Shown: positions 52,176-59,967 of the stretch, piece after piece
Position numbering within the stretch: the first letter of the stretch is position 1
How the letters are laid out: each line of letters starts with the position of its first letter
From: Geothrix edaphica
Lineage (GTDB): Bacteria; Acidobacteriota; Holophagae; Holophagales; Holophagaceae
DNA: 64,000 nucleotides
Direction: 5' to 3'
Assembly: GCF_030268045.1 (NCBI RefSeq)
Contig: NZ_BSDC01000001.1
Span: 744,001-808,000 of the forward strand
Notes under the pieces: model-generated
Databases searched by the model: none
What the model saw: only the letters and a program-made list of their open reading frames with translations
What the model was told of the DNA's origin: nothing
Translations under genes and position numbers: made by a program

Positions 52176-53644
52176 GCGACCGTGAGCGCGCCCGCCAGAC
52201 GGGCCCGGCCGGACCTCCGCCTGGGGCGGGCAAAAGCGCGCCTGGCCCGGGCTCGGTGGCGGTGGAGAGCAGAGGAATCAGCGAAGAGGTGCTGCGGGAA
52301 GCGAATGAGGGCCTCGTCCTTGCGACCGTCAACGCCCAGGCCATGACGGATGCGGCGGAGCAGGCCGCCGCGCAGCTGCGGGAAGCGAACGAAAGCCTTG
52401 TCATCGCGACGGTCAATGCCCAGACCCTGGCCCAGGCTGCCGAGCAGGCCGCCGCCCAGATCTCCTATACCGCCCACCTCGAAGCCCAGCTTCTGGAGGC
52501 CCAGAAGCTGGAGACCCTCGGCGTGCTCGCCGGTGGCGTCGCCCACGACTTCAACAACCTCCTCACCGCCATGCTGGGCAATGCGAACCTGGGCACCATG
52601 GCCGCGGAAGAGGGGCGCAGCGTGGCGCCCTATTTCGCGGCCATCGAGAAGGCGGCCATGCGGGCGGCCAGTCTCACGCGCCAGCTGCTGGCCTACGCGG
52701 GGACCGGGAAACCGGTCATGGCCGAGGTCGACCTCGGGATTGTCGTCAAGGAGGTCATCCAGGTCTTCACCGCCTCCCTTCCCAGGAACGTGACCCTCAG
52801 CTGCGATCTGGCGGAGCGGCTCCCGCTGGTGCATGGCGACGCCACCCAGATCTTCCAGGTCCTCATGAACCTGGTCACCAATGCTGCTGAAGCTTGCCAG
52901 ACAGACAGGGAGGGCCGGATCAACATCCGGACCCGCGAGGAGTACATGGACGAGGCGGCCCTCGGGGTCGGCCACTGGGTACTGCCCTTGACGCCGGGCC
53001 GCTACGCCACGCTGGATGTAAGGGATACGGGGGAGGGGATGGAGCCCGAGGTGGTGAAGCGGGCCTTCGAGCCCTTCTTCACGACGAAATTCACGGGCCG
53101 CGGGCTGGGCCTGGCCGCGGTGATGGGAATCATCCGCAGCCACGGGGGCGGGCTCTGGGTGGGAAGCGAGCCCGATTGCGGCTCCTCCTTCAAGATCTTC
53201 ATGCCCGCCATGGCGGACTCGGCGTTGATGCCTCCCCCGGAAGCTTTGCCGCAGGCCTGGCGTGGGCAGGGTCGCATCCTCGTGGTCGATGATGAGCTGG
53301 CCGTCGGCCAGGTGGCCCGGAGCATGGCGGAGCACTTCGGCTTCTCCGTCCTTGACGCCAGGGATGGCCTGGAGGCCGTGGAGCTCTTCCGCCTGCACCA
53401 CGGGGAGCTGGCCATGGTGCTCATGGACCTCATCATGCCGGGCATGGGCGGGCAGGAGGCCTTCCGGGAAATGCGGAAAATCGACAGCACCGTCCCGGTG
53501 GTGCTCAGCAGCGGCTACAACGTTTCGGACACGGACCTCTTCGTCGAGGGGCTGGCCGGGCTCCTCAAGAAGCCCTATCGGCTGGCAGAGTTCCAGGAAG
53601 CCCTTCAGCGGGCCCTGGCGATGCGGCTGCTTCCGCCAGGCTAG
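52172..53644 (+). CDS. Hybrid histidine kinase-receiver
   Basis: A 490-residue soluble sensor kinase. Residues 1-35 are disordered. Two exact-length 28-residue repeats (41-68, 69-96) form a probable coiled coil. HisKA box GVLAGGVAHDFNNLLTAML carries His125. The HATPase has N-box QVLMNLVTNAAEA, G1 DVRDTGEGM, F-box FEPFFTTKFTGRGLGL. A C-terminal receiver (about 369-485) has ILVVDDELAVGQ and phosphoacceptor Asp419 in VLMDLIMPGMG, with Lys in LLKKPYRL. There is no TM or PAS domain, so the input may come from the KaiC-like protein coupled upstream (inference). The kinase head is NtrB-like. Confidence 0.9.
   Translation: MSDRERARQTGPAGPPPGAGKSAPGPGSVAVESRGISEEVLREANEGLVLATVNAQAMTDAAEQAAAQLREANESLVIATVNAQTLAQAAEQAAAQISYTAHLEAQLLEAQKLETLGVLAGGVAHDFNNLLTAMLGNANLGTMAAEEGRSVAPYFAAIEKAAMRAASLTRQLLAYAGTGKPVMAEVDLGIVVKEVIQVFTASLPRNVTLSCDLAERLPLVHGDATQIFQVLMNLVTNAAEACQTDREGRINIRTREEYMDEAALGVGHWVLPLTPGRYATLDVRDTGEGMEPEVVKRAFEPFFTTKFTGRGLGLAAVMGIIRSHGGGLWVGSEPDCGSSFKIFMPAMADSALMPPPEALPQAWRGQGRILVVDDELAVGQVARSMAEHFGFSVLDARDGLEAVELFRLHHGELAMVLMDLIMPGMGGQEAFREMRKIDSTVPVVLSSGYNVSDTDLFVEGLAGLLKKPYRLAEFQEALQRALAMRLLPPG
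52292..52459 (+). repeat. Two 84-base tandem repeats in the kinase N-terminus
   Basis: Units 52292-52375 and 52376-52459 encode LREANEGLVLATVNAQAMTD and LREANESLVIATVNAQTLAQ, each ending AAEQAAAQ. Twenty-eight residues equal four heptads, so the repeat extends a coiled coil without breaking register. Confidence 0.85.
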
Positions 53645-53657
53645 GCTCCAGCAGACA

Positions 53658-54089
53658 TCAGATCGAGTACCCCTGGCTGTCCACCTCCAGCGCCTGGTGG
53701 CGGTCGGCCAGGTCGGCGAGGGTGGTGCCGCGGAGGACGGCGCGGGCGGCCTCGGTGCTGCGGGACCAGAGCTCGCGTACCGCGCGGGCGCCGTGGGTGG
53801 CATCGGCGGGCAGCCTGCCGGCGGCGAAGCGGCCTTCCAGGGCCTCCAGCACCTCCAGGGCCGTGATGTGGCTGGGGTGCCGCGTCAGCTCGCAGCCGCC
53901 GCTGGGGCCCCGCTGCACCTTGATGAGGCCGGCGGCCTTGAGGTTGCCCAGCAGCACGCGGAGGAACTTGACGGGGAGGGCCTGGCGCTCGGCGATGTCC
54001 GCCACCAGCACCGGCCCACGCCCCGCCTGGAGCGCCAGCTCCACCATGAGCAGCAACCCGTAGCGTCCCTTGGCCGACCCCTTCACCAT
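53658..54089 (-). CDS. Rrf2-family transcriptional regulator
   Basis: A 143-residue winged-helix DNA-binding protein. GRYGLLLMVELALQ, then VADIAERQALPVKFLRVLLGNLKAAGLIKV and RGPSGGCELTR form the Rrf2 fold. The three-cysteine Fe-S cluster motif of IscR is absent; only one Cys is seen. This fits CymR-like regulators that sense cysteine synthase or O-acetylserine rather than Fe-S clusters. It diverges from the cysteine synthase gene, which is its likely target. Confidence 0.88.
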   Translation of the reverse strand: MVKGSAKGRYGLLLMVELALQAGRGPVLVADIAERQALPVKFLRVLLGNLKAAGLIKVQRGPSGGCELTRHPSHITALEVLEALEGRFAAGRLPADATHGARAVRELWSRSTEAARAVLRGTTLADLADRHQALEVDSQGYSI

Positions 54090-54211
54090 GCGACCTCCCA
54101 GGCCAGCTTAACTTAATATGTAACTAAATCAATTGACAAACTTGACAATAAAAATTTCCTTTCCATACTTCAGGATCCGGGCCGCGCCCGAAGCCTGAAG
54201 GAGCCCCGACC
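54090..54211 (+). promoter_or_regulatory. Rrf2 / cysteine synthase divergent promoter
   Basis: AT-rich island. The best promoter rightward is TTGACA (54142-54147) with CATACT (54164-54169) at 16-base spacing; a second TTGACA lies at 54133-54138. TAACTTAATATGTAACTAA upstream (about 54108-54127) contains repeated TAACT elements and may be the Rrf2 operator. On the other strand TTGTCA with TATTAA is a weaker match for the regulator's own promoter. Confidence 0.6.
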
Positions 54212-55177
54212 ATGAGCCAGCCGACCCGCCCCACCGACCGCCCCAATCGCGTCGAGCACGCCTACGAACTGGTGGGCTACACGCCCGTCGTGCGGCTAAA
54301 CCGCTTGGTGCCGAAGGGCTCGGCCAAGGTCTACGTGAAGCTGGAGAGCGCCAACCCCGGCGGCAGCGTCAAGGATCGCATCGCCCTGAGCATGATCCAG
54401 GACGCCGAGGCCCGCGGCGCGCTGATGCCGGGCATGACGCTGCTGGAGGCCACCAGCGGCAACACGGGCATCGGCCTCGCCTTCGTGGCGGCCGCGAAGG
54501 GCTACAAGATCACGCTGGTGATGCCCGACACCATGACCCAGGAGCGCCGCTCCCTCTTGAAGGCCTACGGCGCGGAGCTGCTGCTGACGCCGGGCTCCGG
54601 GGGCATGAAGGCCGCCGTGGACAAGGCCCAGGAGCTCGCGGATGGCGATCCTTCCTACTTCCTGGTGCGCCAGTTCGAGAATCCCGCCAACCCCGCGGTC
54701 CACCGCCGGACCACGGCCCTGGAGATCCTCGAGCAGGTGCCGGAGCTGGATGCCTTCGTGGCCGGCGTGGGCACGGGCGGCACCGTGACCGGCGTGGGCG
54801 AGGTGCTGGCCGAGAAGAAGCCCGGCACCCTCGTGGTCGCCGTGGAGCCCGAGACTTCGCCCCTGCTGAGCGAGGGGAAGGCCGGCCCGCACAAGCTCCA
54901 GGGCCTGGGGCCGAACTTCGTGCCGGGCATCCTCAACAGGAAGGCCTTCCAGCGCGTCCGCCCCGTGGGCTATGACGATGCCATCGCCATCACGCGCCGC
55001 CTGGCCAGGGAGGAGGGCCTGCTCACGGGCATCAGCACCGGCGCCATCGTCTTCGCGGCCCTGGAAGTGGCCAAGGAACTGGGCGAGGGCAAGACCGTGG
55101 TGGCCGTGCTCTGCGATACCGGCGAGCGCTACCTCACGCATCCCCTCTTCGCCGAGATTGATGGACCGGCGCTCTAG
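54212..55177 (+). CDS. cysK: Cysteine synthase (O-acetylserine sulfhydrylase)
   Basis: A 321-residue PLP enzyme that makes cysteine from O-acetylserine and sulfide. PLP lysine is Lys54 in NPGGSVKDRIA. The substrate loop is TSGNTGIGLAF, and the phosphate-binding turn is GTGGTVTGVG. The C-terminal ISTGAI segment is normal. GGAG precedes the ATG. It is controlled probably by the divergent Rrf2 protein. CysK and CysM cannot be fully separated by eye; general similarity favours CysK. Confidence 0.94.
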   Translation: MSQPTRPTDRPNRVEHAYELVGYTPVVRLNRLVPKGSAKVYVKLESANPGGSVKDRIALSMIQDAEARGALMPGMTLLEATSGNTGIGLAFVAAAKGYKITLVMPDTMTQERRSLLKAYGAELLLTPGSGGMKAAVDKAQELADGDPSYFLVRQFENPANPAVHRRTTALEILEQVPELDAFVAGVGTGGTVTGVGEVLAEKKPGTLVVAVEPETSPLLSEGKAGPHKLQGLGPNFVPGILNRKAFQRVRPVGYDDAIAITRRLAREEGLLTGISTGAIVFAALEVAKELGEGKTVVAVLCDTGERYLTHPLFAEIDGPAL

Positions 55178-55178
55178 G

Positions 55179-55694
55179 ATGGCGGAGCGCGCGGAACCGA
55201 ACCCGAAGGAGGCCCGCCCGGGCCCGAGCTGCCCCATCGCCCCGGATCTGGTGGATGAGACAGCCGGGCGGATCGCGGCCTGCCTGTCCCTGGCGCTACT
55301 GGTGCTGGCGGTCTGGCGGGGGTGGGGCTGGGCCGTCCTGGCCCTGGCGGCCGACTTCGCCCTCCGCGCCTCGGGCCGCGCGACCCTCAGCCCCGTGGCC
55401 CGCGCCGCGGGTTTCCTCCGCCGGGTGAGCGGCCTTCCCGAGCGGAGGATCAATGCGGGTCCCAAGCGCTTCGCGGCGTCCGTGGGGTTCCTGTTCTCGC
55501 TGGGGATCGGGCTGGCCCTGCTGGCCGGCCTCCGGCCCCTGGGCCTCGGGCTGGCGCTCGTCCTGGGGGCCTGCGCCGGGCTGGAGGCCTTCTTCGGGTT
55601 CTGCCTGGCCTGCCAGATCCACCCCTGGTTGCCGTGGGTTCGTGCCGGCGCCGGCCCGCCGGGCCCCTTCGAGGCGGACGAACCGGCCCGGTGA
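55179..55694 (+). CDS. DUF4395 membrane protein
   Basis: A 171-residue membrane protein. CPIAPDLVDETAGRIAACLS matches the conserved Cys-Pro start of DUF4395. Two or three TM pairs follow (LALLVLAVWRGWGWAVLALA; FLFSLGIGLALLAGLRPLGL), and the end has a Cys pair in GFCLACQIHPWL. ATG 55179 begins one base after the cysteine synthase stop; ATG 55161, overlapping it, is an alternative. DUF4395 proteins are often near thiosulfate or sulfur-transfer genes, which would suit cysteine synthesis here, but function is unknown. Confidence 0.8.
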   Translation: MAERAEPNPKEARPGPSCPIAPDLVDETAGRIAACLSLALLVLAVWRGWGWAVLALAADFALRASGRATLSPVARAAGFLRRVSGLPERRINAGPKRFAASVGFLFSLGIGLALLAGLRPLGLGLALVLGACAGLEAFFGFCLACQIHPWLPWVRAGAGPPGPFEADEPAR

Positions 55695-55746
55695 GGGAAC
55701 CGGGCCCCTGGGTGCGCTTATCCTTGGGGTCCTGTCCGAGGTGCCC

Positions 55747-56373
55747 ATGAGGATCCTCCCGCTGCTGCTCCTGACGCTGTCCCTCCCGGCCCAGACGATA
55801 CCGGCGGTTCCGGAGAAGGCCACGGCCTTCGAGCGGGCGGTGGTCCAGGAGATGAGCGACGCACGGGTGCAGCCGAAGGCCTACGCGAAGCACCTGCGAG
55901 AGCTGCGGCCGTACTTCGAGGGCACGCTCTGGAACCGGCCTGGCCGCGTGCCGCTGCGCACGGAGGAGGGCGTGGCCGCCCTGGACGAGGCCATCGCCTT
56001 CCTGGAATCGGCCCGGCCGGTGGGGCCCTTGCGCTTCAACGAAGGCCTGGCCCGGGCGGCCCGGCTGCATGCCCTGGACATCGGGCCCCGGGGCTCGCTC
56101 GAACACGTGGGGTCCGACGGCAGCCGCCTCTCGGATCGCCTGAACCGGCGCGGTCGCTGGGAAGGACTCATCGCCGAGAACATCAGCACCGGCGAGGAGG
56201 AGGCCCGCCAGGTGGTGCTCCAGCTGCTGATCGACGATGGCGTGGCCAGCCGCGGGCACCGGAGGAACCTCTTCAACCCCGGGCTGCACCAGGCCGGAGC
56301 CGGTGCCGCGCCGCACCGGGACTACCGCATCGTGATGGTGATCGACTACGCAGACGGGTTCGTGGCGCGCTAA
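55747..56373 (+). CDS. CAP/SCP-domain secreted protein
   Basis: A 208-residue exported protein with a short signal peptide (MRILPLLLLTLSLPAQ). The CAP fold is shown by PLRFNEGLARAARLHALDIG, EHVGSDGSRLSDRLNRRG, GLIAENISTGEEEARQVVLQ and LIDDGVASRGHRRNLFNP, which include the His, Glu and His cluster of the CAP pocket. Bacterial CAP proteins are of uncertain function, possibly binding lipids or metals outside the cell. GAGG precedes the ATG. It follows the DUF4395 gene by about 50 bases. Confidence 0.88.
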   Translation: MRILPLLLLTLSLPAQTIPAVPEKATAFERAVVQEMSDARVQPKAYAKHLRELRPYFEGTLWNRPGRVPLRTEEGVAALDEAIAFLESARPVGPLRFNEGLARAARLHALDIGPRGSLEHVGSDGSRLSDRLNRRGRWEGLIAENISTGEEEARQVVLQLLIDDGVASRGHRRNLFNPGLHQAGAGAAPHRDYRIVMVIDYADGFVAR

Positions 56374-56414
56374 GGGTCCCGATTTTCTGCTAGCCTGGGC
56401 CATTCCCCGGGTGA

Positions 56415-57203
56415 ATGATGGCTTTCCTTGCGCGGCTGGGTGCGCCGGTGCGCGGCTTCCTGGAGTTCCTGGGCGACCAGGCGCACTTGGTGCTTCGGAC
56501 GCTGCGCTCGGGCTTGGCCCTCCGCGCCGGTCAGCTGGCGGCGGTGGGCGGGCAGACCGGACTCCAGATCCGCTTCACGGGCCTCGATGCGGGAGTGCTC
56601 GTGGCGGGCACGGCCCTGCTGCTGGGCGCGGTGACGCTCATCCAGGCCTTCAGTCAGCTGTCCGGCCTGGGCGCGGAGAACTACATCGGCACGCTCATGG
56701 TGCTCATCGTCCTGCGGGAGCTGGGCCCGCTGCTGACGGCCGTGCTGGTCATCGGCCGCAGCTCCACGGCCATCGCGGCGGAGCTGGGTGCCATGCAGCT
56801 CAACGGCGAGGTGGACGCGCTGGCGGCCCACGGTGTGGACCCCTACCAGTACCTGCTGCTGCCCCGCTGGCTGGGGGTGCTCGTGTCGGTCTTCGCCCTG
56901 GTGGTGTTCTTCGACGCCGCGGCCCTGGGCGGCGGCTTCCTGGTGGCCCGGCTGAAGTACGGCATCACCTGGGCCTTCTTCATGGCCTCCGTGCGACAGG
57001 CGCTGTCGAACCTCGATTTCGCGGCGACCCTGCTGAAGGTCTTCTTCTTCTCCGGCGCCATCACCTTCCACGCCTGCCACTTCGGGCTCCGCGTCCAGCG
57101 CAGCCAGACCGAGATCCCGCAGGCCGTCACCCGCACCGTGGTGTCCGCCCTGGTGGCGGTGTTCATCCTCGACGGCCTCATCGCCGCGCTCTTCTACTTC
57201 TGA
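56415..57203 (+). CDS. MlaE-family ABC transporter permease
   Basis: A 262-residue inner-membrane permease of lipid/MCE transport systems. Five to six hydrophobic segments are present. Conserved segments are LIQAFSQLSGLGAENYIGT, LRELGPLLTAVLVIGRSSTA (the MlaE signature RELGPLLTALxxAGR), and AIAAELGAMQLNGEVDALAA (the EIGTMxxxEQIDAL-like coupling helix). It would move phospholipid between inner membrane and periplasmic MCE protein. Its stop overlaps the ATPase start by one base (TGATG). Confidence 0.9.
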   Translation: MMAFLARLGAPVRGFLEFLGDQAHLVLRTLRSGLALRAGQLAAVGGQTGLQIRFTGLDAGVLVAGTALLLGAVTLIQAFSQLSGLGAENYIGTLMVLIVLRELGPLLTAVLVIGRSSTAIAAELGAMQLNGEVDALAAHGVDPYQYLLLPRWLGVLVSVFALVVFFDAAALGGGFLVARLKYGITWAFFMASVRQALSNLDFAATLLKVFFFSGAITFHACHFGLRVQRSQTEIPQAVTRTVVSALVAVFILDGLIAALFYF

Positions 57204-57868
57204 TGCTCCAGGGCCGCGGCATCTCCTGCGCTTCACCGGACGGGCGGGCCCTGCTGGAGGGGCTGGACCTGCAGGTGCCGAAGGGCGGGAACCTGCTGGT
57301 CACGGGGCCCAGCGGCTCCGGCAAGAGCCGCCTGCTGAAGGTGGTCGCGGGCATGGAGCGCCCGAGGGGCGGAGAAGTCCGGATCGCGGGTCTCGCGGTC
57401 TGGCCGGGTGATGGGGCCCTGGCCCTGGTGGGGCGCGTCCGGATGGGCTTCGCCTTCGCCTCGGGCGGACTGCTGTCAAACCTCAGCCTGGCGGACAACG
57501 TGGCCCTCCCCCTGCGGTTCCAGGGACTGCCGAAACCCGAGGTCCTGCGCCGGACCTGGGGCGCGCTGGAGCGGCTGGGCCTCGAGGCGGTGGCCCGGCT
57601 CCGGCCCCATGCGGTGAGCGGCGCCGCGCGGAAGCACGCGAACCTGGCCCGCGTACTGGCCCTCGAACCGGACCTGATCCTGCTGGACGCTCCGCTGGAG
57701 GGCCTGGACGCCGCGGATCGCGCCGTGGCCCTGGACCTGATCCGCGCCTGGGCCGCGGATCCTGCCTGCACGCTCGTGATGGCCTCGGAGGAGGCCCAGG
57801 ATTTTCAGGGACTGGAGGCGGAGAGTCTCCCGCTGCCCCAGGAGCCCATGCTCATGGAGTCGACGTGA
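57203..57868 (+). CDS. MlaF-like ABC ATPase with degenerate catalytic motifs
   Basis: A 221-residue nucleotide-binding subunit. Walker A is intact (GPSGSGKS, residues 35-42). Other catalytic elements are altered: Q-loop position Ala86 (FAFASGGL versus FQSGAL in MlaF), signature VSGAAR (138-143) instead of LSGGM, Walker B LILLDAP with Ala163 in place of the catalytic Glu, and Glu196 where the H-loop His should be (MASEE). The overall frame and length are kept and it is coupled to MlaE and MlaD genes. It may bind but hardly hydrolyse ATP, or it may work as a structural subunit. Confidence 0.85.
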   Translation: MLQGRGISCASPDGRALLEGLDLQVPKGGNLLVTGPSGSGKSRLLKVVAGMERPRGGEVRIAGLAVWPGDGALALVGRVRMGFAFASGGLLSNLSLADNVALPLRFQGLPKPEVLRRTWGALERLGLEAVARLRPHAVSGAARKHANLARVLALEPDLILLDAPLEGLDAADRAVALDLIRAWAADPACTLVMASEEAQDFQGLEAESLPLPQEPMLMEST

Positions 57869-58830
57869 ACTTCGAGAAGCAGGATGCCCGGCTCGGGCTC
57901 TTCGTCCTCCTGGCCCTGGTCCTGTTCATCGGGCTGCTGGCCTACAAGAACGCGGGTGCCGTCACTGAGAAGACCTACCCGCTGGTGGTGCGGCTCGAGC
58001 AGATGGAAGGGCTGGTGCCCGGCACCGACGTGCAGCTGAGGGGCTACCGGGTGGGCGCCGTGGAGCGGCTCGACATGCGGCAGGAGGGAACGGACTACCA
58101 CTTCCTGGCCACCCTGGCCGTGCGAACGGACATCCGCCTCTGGCGGGGCACCCGGGCCGTGGTGGCGCCCAAGGGGGTGGGGAGCGTGATGCTCGACCTG
58201 CGCCTGCCCCCGCCCGGGGAACGCACCGTGGTCCTGGTCGCGGGCGACCAGATCCCGGGGGAGGAGGGGGTGTCCCTGGGGGGCGTGCTGGAACGCGCCG
58301 ACCGTCTGCTGGCGAACCTGAACATATCCTTGGACGCGGTGCGGGAGCGGGTCCGGCAGAAGGGGCTGGGCGACCTGCTGGAGCATCCCTCCGTGGCCCA
58401 GGCGCTCCGCTCGCTGGATGCCACTCTGCGGGAGTTCCAGGCCCTGGCCCGGGAGGGTCGCGGCCTGGCCTCCCACGCGGATCGCAGCATGGGAGAGGCC
58501 GACCGGGCCCTCGTCGACCTGGAGAAGAGCCTGGCCGTGACCCGGGCCCTGCTGGAGAAGCGGGCGCCGGAGCTGGATCGGATACTGGTCAGCCTGGCCT
58601 CGGTCCTCCAGCAGTCGGACACCCTGCTGGCCCGCTTCCAGGCCGAGGATCAGCCCGAGCTGGAGGCCAGCCTCAAGGCGCTGCGGCGCTCCCTGGATTC
58701 CGTGGAGGAACTGCTGCAGCTGCTGAAGCAGAAGCCCAGCCGAGTCGTCTGGGGCACTCCCAGCGAGGCTGAACGGGAGAAGGCCAGACAGGCCCTGGAG
58801 GCCGCCAAGGCCCCGGCATCCCCGAAGTAG
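57865..58830 (+). CDS. MlaD/MCE-domain periplasmic lipid-binding protein
   Basis: A 321-residue protein anchored by one TM helix (RLGLFVLLALVLFIGLLAY, about residues 9-27). The MCE domain (about 38-118) includes VVRLEQMEGLVPGTDVQLRG and KGVGSVMLDLRL. A long helical tail (about 145-300) follows, likely forming a hexameric tube. It should ferry lipids between the inner and outer membrane with MlaE and the ATPase. Start GTG 57865 overlaps the ATPase stop (GTGA). Confidence 0.9.
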   Translation: MNFEKQDARLGLFVLLALVLFIGLLAYKNAGAVTEKTYPLVVRLEQMEGLVPGTDVQLRGYRVGAVERLDMRQEGTDYHFLATLAVRTDIRLWRGTRAVVAPKGVGSVMLDLRLPPPGERTVVLVAGDQIPGEEGVSLGGVLERADRLLANLNISLDAVRERVRQKGLGDLLEHPSVAQALRSLDATLREFQALAREGRGLASHADRSMGEADRALVDLEKSLAVTRALLEKRAPELDRILVSLASVLQQSDTLLARFQAEDQPELEASLKALRRSLDSVEELLQLLKQKPSRVVWGTPSEAEREKARQALEAAKAPASPK

Positions 58831-59030
58831 CTGGACCTGCCTCAGATAGCGGATGGGGTCGGCCTGGATCAAATTTTGCGACCTTGTTTCAGATTCAACC
58901 CGTCCCATGTTGGGGGTCTGTTTCCAGGGGGCCCTGCGCCACGCGGGACCCTTGTGGGTGTCCTACACGCGCTTCCCGCCCGGAGGCTGGGCCTTCGCCC
59001 GGGACGGCGCCTGATCCAGGAGGAGGATCC
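58831..59030. other. Intergenic region before osmC-like gene
   Basis: About 200 bases. A lower-GC patch (about 58868-58905) could hold the promoter for the next gene. No ORF with a ribosome binding site, RNA fold or strong repeat was seen. Confidence 0.4.
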
Positions 59031-59585
59031 ATGGGCAGCATCGCAACCATCCACAACGGCGTGAATGTGGAGGCCCTCAACACCACCGTCTCGATGGTGA
59101 AGGCCAACCCCGCCCTCGCCAAGTTCACCTTCCGGTCCAAGGCCAAGTGGATCAACGGGGCCCATTCCCAGAGCACCTTCGATTCGCTCTACGGGGCGGG
59201 AATGGAGCACAAGCGGAGCACCCCGATGTTCCTCGAAGCCGACGAGCCCGAGGCCCTCCTGGGCACCGACCTGGCGCCCAACGCCGGAGAGGCGGCGCTC
59301 CACGCCCTCAGCGCCTGCCTGAGCGTGACCTACGCCTACAACGCCACGGCCATGGGCCTGGACATCAGCAGCCTGAGCTTCGATATGGAGACGGATTCCG
59401 ATCTCCAGGGGTTCCTGGAACTGGACAAGAAGGTCCGGCCGGGATTGTCCCAGATCCGCGTGAAGGTGAACCTCGCCTGCAGCGGCACCCCGGCCCAGAT
59501 CCAGGAACTCCACGAGAAGGTGATCCGCACCTCACCCCTGTATGACACCTTCAAGAACCCCGTAGACATCCAGATGAGCCACTGA
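59031..59585 (+). CDS. OsmC-family protein
   Basis: A 184-residue cytoplasmic protein of the OsmC/Ohr fold. It keeps the helical signature NAGEAALHALSACLSVTYAYN with one conserved Cys (about residue 103), but the first peroxidatic Cys of Ohr is replaced, since the FLEADEPEALLGTDLAPN region has none. Start ATG 59031 has AGGAGGAGG upstream, among the best sites in the window. It may act in hydroperoxide or thiol stress response. A subfamily cannot be assigned. Confidence 0.85.
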   Translation: MGSIATIHNGVNVEALNTTVSMVKANPALAKFTFRSKAKWINGAHSQSTFDSLYGAGMEHKRSTPMFLEADEPEALLGTDLAPNAGEAALHALSACLSVTYAYNATAMGLDISSLSFDMETDSDLQGFLELDKKVRPGLSQIRVKVNLACSGTPAQIQELHEKVIRTSPLYDTFKNPVDIQMSH

Positions 59586-59616
59586 GACGGGCCTGCGGCC
59601 CCTCCCTCGGGTGTCC

Positions 59617-59652
59617 GATCCCCGTCCCGGTTTCCGGCCGGTGGCGGGGATC
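59617..59652. terminator. Probable hairpin between convergent genes
   Basis: GATCCCCG (59617-59624) pairs with CGGGGATC (59645-59652) around a 20-base loop that contains a smaller CCGG-TTT-CCGG stem. It lies between the OsmC stop and the YCII stop and may end both transcripts. No T tract is present. Confidence 0.4.
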
Positions 59653-59944
59653 ACATCTTGTCGAAGCCATCCTTCCCCGCCATCACGTGCCAGGGCAGGA
59701 GTTCGTAGTTGGCGAGCCCGGCCTTGTGGAAGGGGTCGCCATCGCGGAGGGTGTCCAGGTCCGCCAGGGGATTCTCGTCCTGCACCCGCACGAGCCAGGC
59801 GCCGCCGAAGCGGGGATCCAGGGGTCCCGAGGCCAGGAGGATGCCCTGCGCCTTCAGCGTCCCGAGGTAGGCCCGGTGGGCCTCGGTGACCGCCTCCACT
59901 TCGGGCAGGGGGCGACGGTAGCGGACGAGGATGAGGGCGTACAT
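59651..59944 (-). CDS. YCII-domain protein
   Basis: A 97-residue small protein of the YciI-like family. MYALILVRYRRPLPEVEAVT, then HRAYLGTLKAQGILLASGPL and DPFHKAGLANYELLPWHVM match the fold, including the His of the putative active site. Function in this family is mostly unknown. It follows carbamate kinase by 23 bases and may share its transcript. Confidence 0.85.
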   Translation of the reverse strand: MYALILVRYRRPLPEVEAVTEAHRAYLGTLKAQGILLASGPLDPRFGGAWLVRVQDENPLADLDTLRDGDPFHKAGLANYELLPWHVMAGKDGFDKM

Positions 59945-59967
59945 CGGAAGCTTCCTCCGGAGAACCC

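Noticed and set aside
57203-57868. Calling the MlaF-like gene a pseudogene
   Set aside because: There is no stop or frameshift, Walker A is kept, and one-base and four-base overlaps with active-looking neighbours suggest it is expressed.
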